DNA of 33,374 bases from Szabonella alba. Lineage in GTDB: Bacteria > Pseudomonadota > Alphaproteobacteria > Rhodobacterales > Rhodobacteraceae. The DNA lies in assembly GCF_016765775.1 (NCBI RefSeq), contig NZ_JAESVN010000016.1, positions 1-33,374 of the forward strand, read 5' to 3'. The position numbers and the translations under genes are program-made. The stretch's first letter is position 1, and each line of letters starts with the position of its first letter. Shown here in pieces: positions 32,313-33,374 of the stretch. The notes under the pieces were generated by a model. That model was not told where the DNA came from, did not search any database, and worked only from the letters and a program-made list of their open reading frames with translations.

Positions 32313-32353
32313 TCCTGTCGCGCGGGGGATGGTCCCCCGCCTCCCAGACAGGA
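32313..32353 (+). promoter_or_regulatory. Nested hairpin that hides the ribosome binding site of the 54-aa gene
   Basis: TCCTGTC (32313-32319) pairs with GACAGGA (32347-32353). Inside it GCGGGGGA (32322-32329) pairs with TCCCCCGC (32333-32340) around a TGG loop. The right outer arm overlaps the AGGAG ribosome binding site (32350-32354) of the ATG at 32363. When folded, translation should be limited. Confidence 0.6.
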
Positions 32354-32362
32354 GCCAAAAAG

Positions 32363-32527
32363 ATGTCCCGTAAAGATGCTCACGCCTTCGCCGCCTCCCT
32401 CGCCGCTACGCTCATGGTCTCGATTGTCGTCTTCCAGGCAGGGGATGGAACCTTCGGTGCCGTCCCCGCAGATGAAATCGACGGAGACGAGGTCGTGATC
32501 GTGGGAGAGCACGATCCCTTTGGGTGA
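32363..32527 (+). CDS. 54-aa small protein with one hydrophobic segment
   Basis: This short protein starts MSRKDAHAFAASLAATLMVSIVVFQAGD, a positively charged end followed by a hydrophobic helix, and ends with an acidic tail (ADEIDGDEVVIVGEHDPFG). It could be a single-span membrane peptide or an exported peptide. Support comes from AGGAG 8 bases upstream, a hairpin over that site, and a terminator-like stem over the stop codon. I know no function. Confidence 0.6.
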   Translation: MSRKDAHAFAASLAATLMVSIVVFQAGDGTFGAVPADEIDGDEVVIVGEHDPFG

Positions 32528-32541
32528 GGCTTCGGCCTCAC
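32524..32541 (+). terminator. UUCG-loop hairpin over the stop codon of the 54-aa gene
   Basis: GTGAGGC-TTCG-GCCTCAC is a perfect 7-bp stem with the very stable UUCG loop, followed by TTCTCT. It includes the TGA stop. A second GC-rich hairpin (GGGCGCG/CGCGCCC, 32555-32575) follows. Both suggest transcript termination or protection here. Confidence 0.6.
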
Positions 32542-32880
32542 TTCTCTAGGGTCCGGGCGCGGCGGAGGCGCGCCCCTGGGCCTATCGCCGATCGAGATGC
32601 CGGCGATGCCGTTCAAACGCGCGCCAGTCATCTACTCGGCACTGTTCTTGGTGCATTCGCGTTGGGCGAAAAGCTGACGGACGGCAGCACATCGTGGCGG
32701 CCGCGGCAATTCCATCGAAGCGGCGTTGTGTACGTCGCTGCGGAGGACCTGCCCTGCGCCTTGTTGCGGGCCACTGCACAGATTTTAGGTGCCGCCATGC
32801 ACGTGCGGTCGGGACATGTCCTCAAAGATCGGCCAAGTCCTTCCATAATCGGCTAGTTGAGGAGCCGAGCAAACTACGGT
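32542..32880. other. Spacer before the IS3 fragment
   Basis: Apart from the hairpin at 32555-32575, nothing is recognisable. One plus-strand frame is open from 32524 to 32856, but its translation is Arg-rich, lacks a ribosome binding site and resembles no family I know. It may be the eroded remainder of a backbone gene cut by the IS3 element. Confidence 0.4.
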
Positions 32881-33247
32881 GATGTACCGGCGCGTTCACG
32901 TCCTGCTCGACCGTGAAGGCTGGGGCATCAACGTCAAGAAAGTCTATCGCATTTACAGGGAGTTGGGCATGCAGCTGAGGCACAAGACGCCCAAGCGGCG
33001 GGTGAAAGCCAAACTGCGCGATGACCGTGCTGTCGCCGTCGGGCCGAATGATGTCTGGGCGATGGACTTCGTCCACGACCAGTTGGCGACGGGCAAGAAG
33101 CTGCGGGTTCTGACCGTGGTCGACACCTTCTCACGATACGTCCCGGTGCTCGACGTTCGCTACAGCTACCGCGGCGAGGATGTCGTGGCGACCCTCGACC
33201 GGGTGTGCCGAACGGCGGGCTATCCCAAGACGATCCGCGTCGATCAG
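32881..33247 (+). pseudogene. IS3-family transposase OrfB, internal fragment
   Basis: The frame reads MYRRVHVLLDREGWGINVKKVYRIYRELGMQLRHK, then a DDE integrase core: VWAMDFVHDQ (first Asp), VLTVVDTFSRYVPVL and GYPKTIRVDQG (second Asp). It stops matching at RVDQG, where another element begins at about 33248, so the final Glu and the C-terminus are lost. The N-terminal part is also disturbed: the usual YGYRR has extra bases before YRR. It is not a working transposase. Confidence 0.85.
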
Positions 33248-33288
33248 GGGGTAATCCTCCCCGTTTTAACGGGGCCCAGAAGTAGACT
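33248..33288 (-). repeat. Terminal end of the second IS3-family element
   Basis: Between the broken OrfB and the stop of the next transposase lie about 40 bp containing the 16-bp palindrome CCCCGTTTTAACGGGG (33259-33274). This is the expected place of the outer inverted repeat of the inserted element. The exact end and target duplication cannot be set with one junction visible. Confidence 0.5.
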
Positions 33289-33374
33289 TCAGGCAGCCAT
33301 CTTCAGTTTCTGGGCGGGTGTGATGCCGCCGATGCCCATGTTGGGGCGCTCATTGTTGTAAGTCCATAGCCAGT
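33289..33374 (-). CDS. IS3-family transposase OrfB, C-terminal end (runs off the window)
   Basis: The reverse strand reads WLWTYNNERPNMGIGGITPA, then QKLKMAA and a stop. This is the C-terminal end of many IS3-family OrfB proteins, with the YN..RPN motif of the integrase fold. It belongs to a different element from the fragment at 32881-33247, which it interrupts in opposite orientation. Confidence 0.8.
   Translation of the reverse strand, partial: WLWTYNNERPNMGIGGITPAQKLKMAA

Overview
The window looks like part of a large plasmid from a GC-rich alphaproteobacterium, most probably a Rhodobacteraceae member of Paracoccus type. The basis is a complete repABC-type replication and partition module with an antisense RNA between repB and repC, tripartite tricarboxylate (TTT) and PotABCD-like transporters, and IS110, IS5 and IS3 remnants. 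No tRNA, rRNA or CRISPR was seen.

Layout. (1) 1-365 is nested IS debris: the start of an IS110-family transposase whose element has cut an IS5-family transposase after codon 58. (2) 554-7023 (minus) is a catabolic operon, tctC-tctB-tctA, then a DAO-family FAD oxidoreductase, an octopine/nopaline-dehydrogenase-family protein and a serine/aspartate-glyoxylate-type aminotransferase, with a divergent GntR regulator (7192-7902). (3) 7974-22377 (minus) is a twelve-gene collinear cluster: hyuA- and hyuB-type ATP-dependent ring amidohydrolase subunits, a DapA/NAL-family lyase, a Tat-exported binding protein with two permeases and an ATPase, an unrecognised 355-aa protein, an AMP-forming acid-CoA ligase, an SDR dehydrogenase, a GlcD-like FAD oxidase, and a second FCD-type GntR regulator. 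(4) 22448-25427 is AT-rich spacer, a perfect palindrome, a broken tyrosine recombinase, a VapBC toxin-antitoxin pair with a third gene, and a serine resolvase with repeats upstream. (5) 25685-29098 is repA-repB-repC with three near-identical parS-like palindromes and a predicted ctRNA of about 50 nt with visible promoter and terminator. (6) 29229-32541 is plasmid backbone: a 723-aa ParB-domain protein, a 157-aa protein, a strongly palindromic 390-bp spacer, and a 54-aa membrane-type peptide whose ribosome binding site lies in a nested hairpin. (7) 32881-33374 holds two IS3-family fragments, one broken by the other.

How it fits together. The right half keeps the replicon alive (replication, partition, multimer resolution, addiction). 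The left two thirds is metabolic cargo bounded by insertion sequences. Both catabolic operons have their own importer and their own GntR regulator. Operon 2 reads as uptake of an acidic N-substituted compound, oxidation at the C-N bond, and transamination of a released 2-oxo acid such as glyoxylate. Operon 3 reads as uptake of a nitrogen heterocycle or amide, ATP-driven ring opening, and CoA-dependent plus oxidative breakdown of the acid product. The substrates are inferred; nothing in the sequence fixes them. The most promising leads are the 355-aa protein inside operon 3 and the RNA-level control in the replicon and near 32313.
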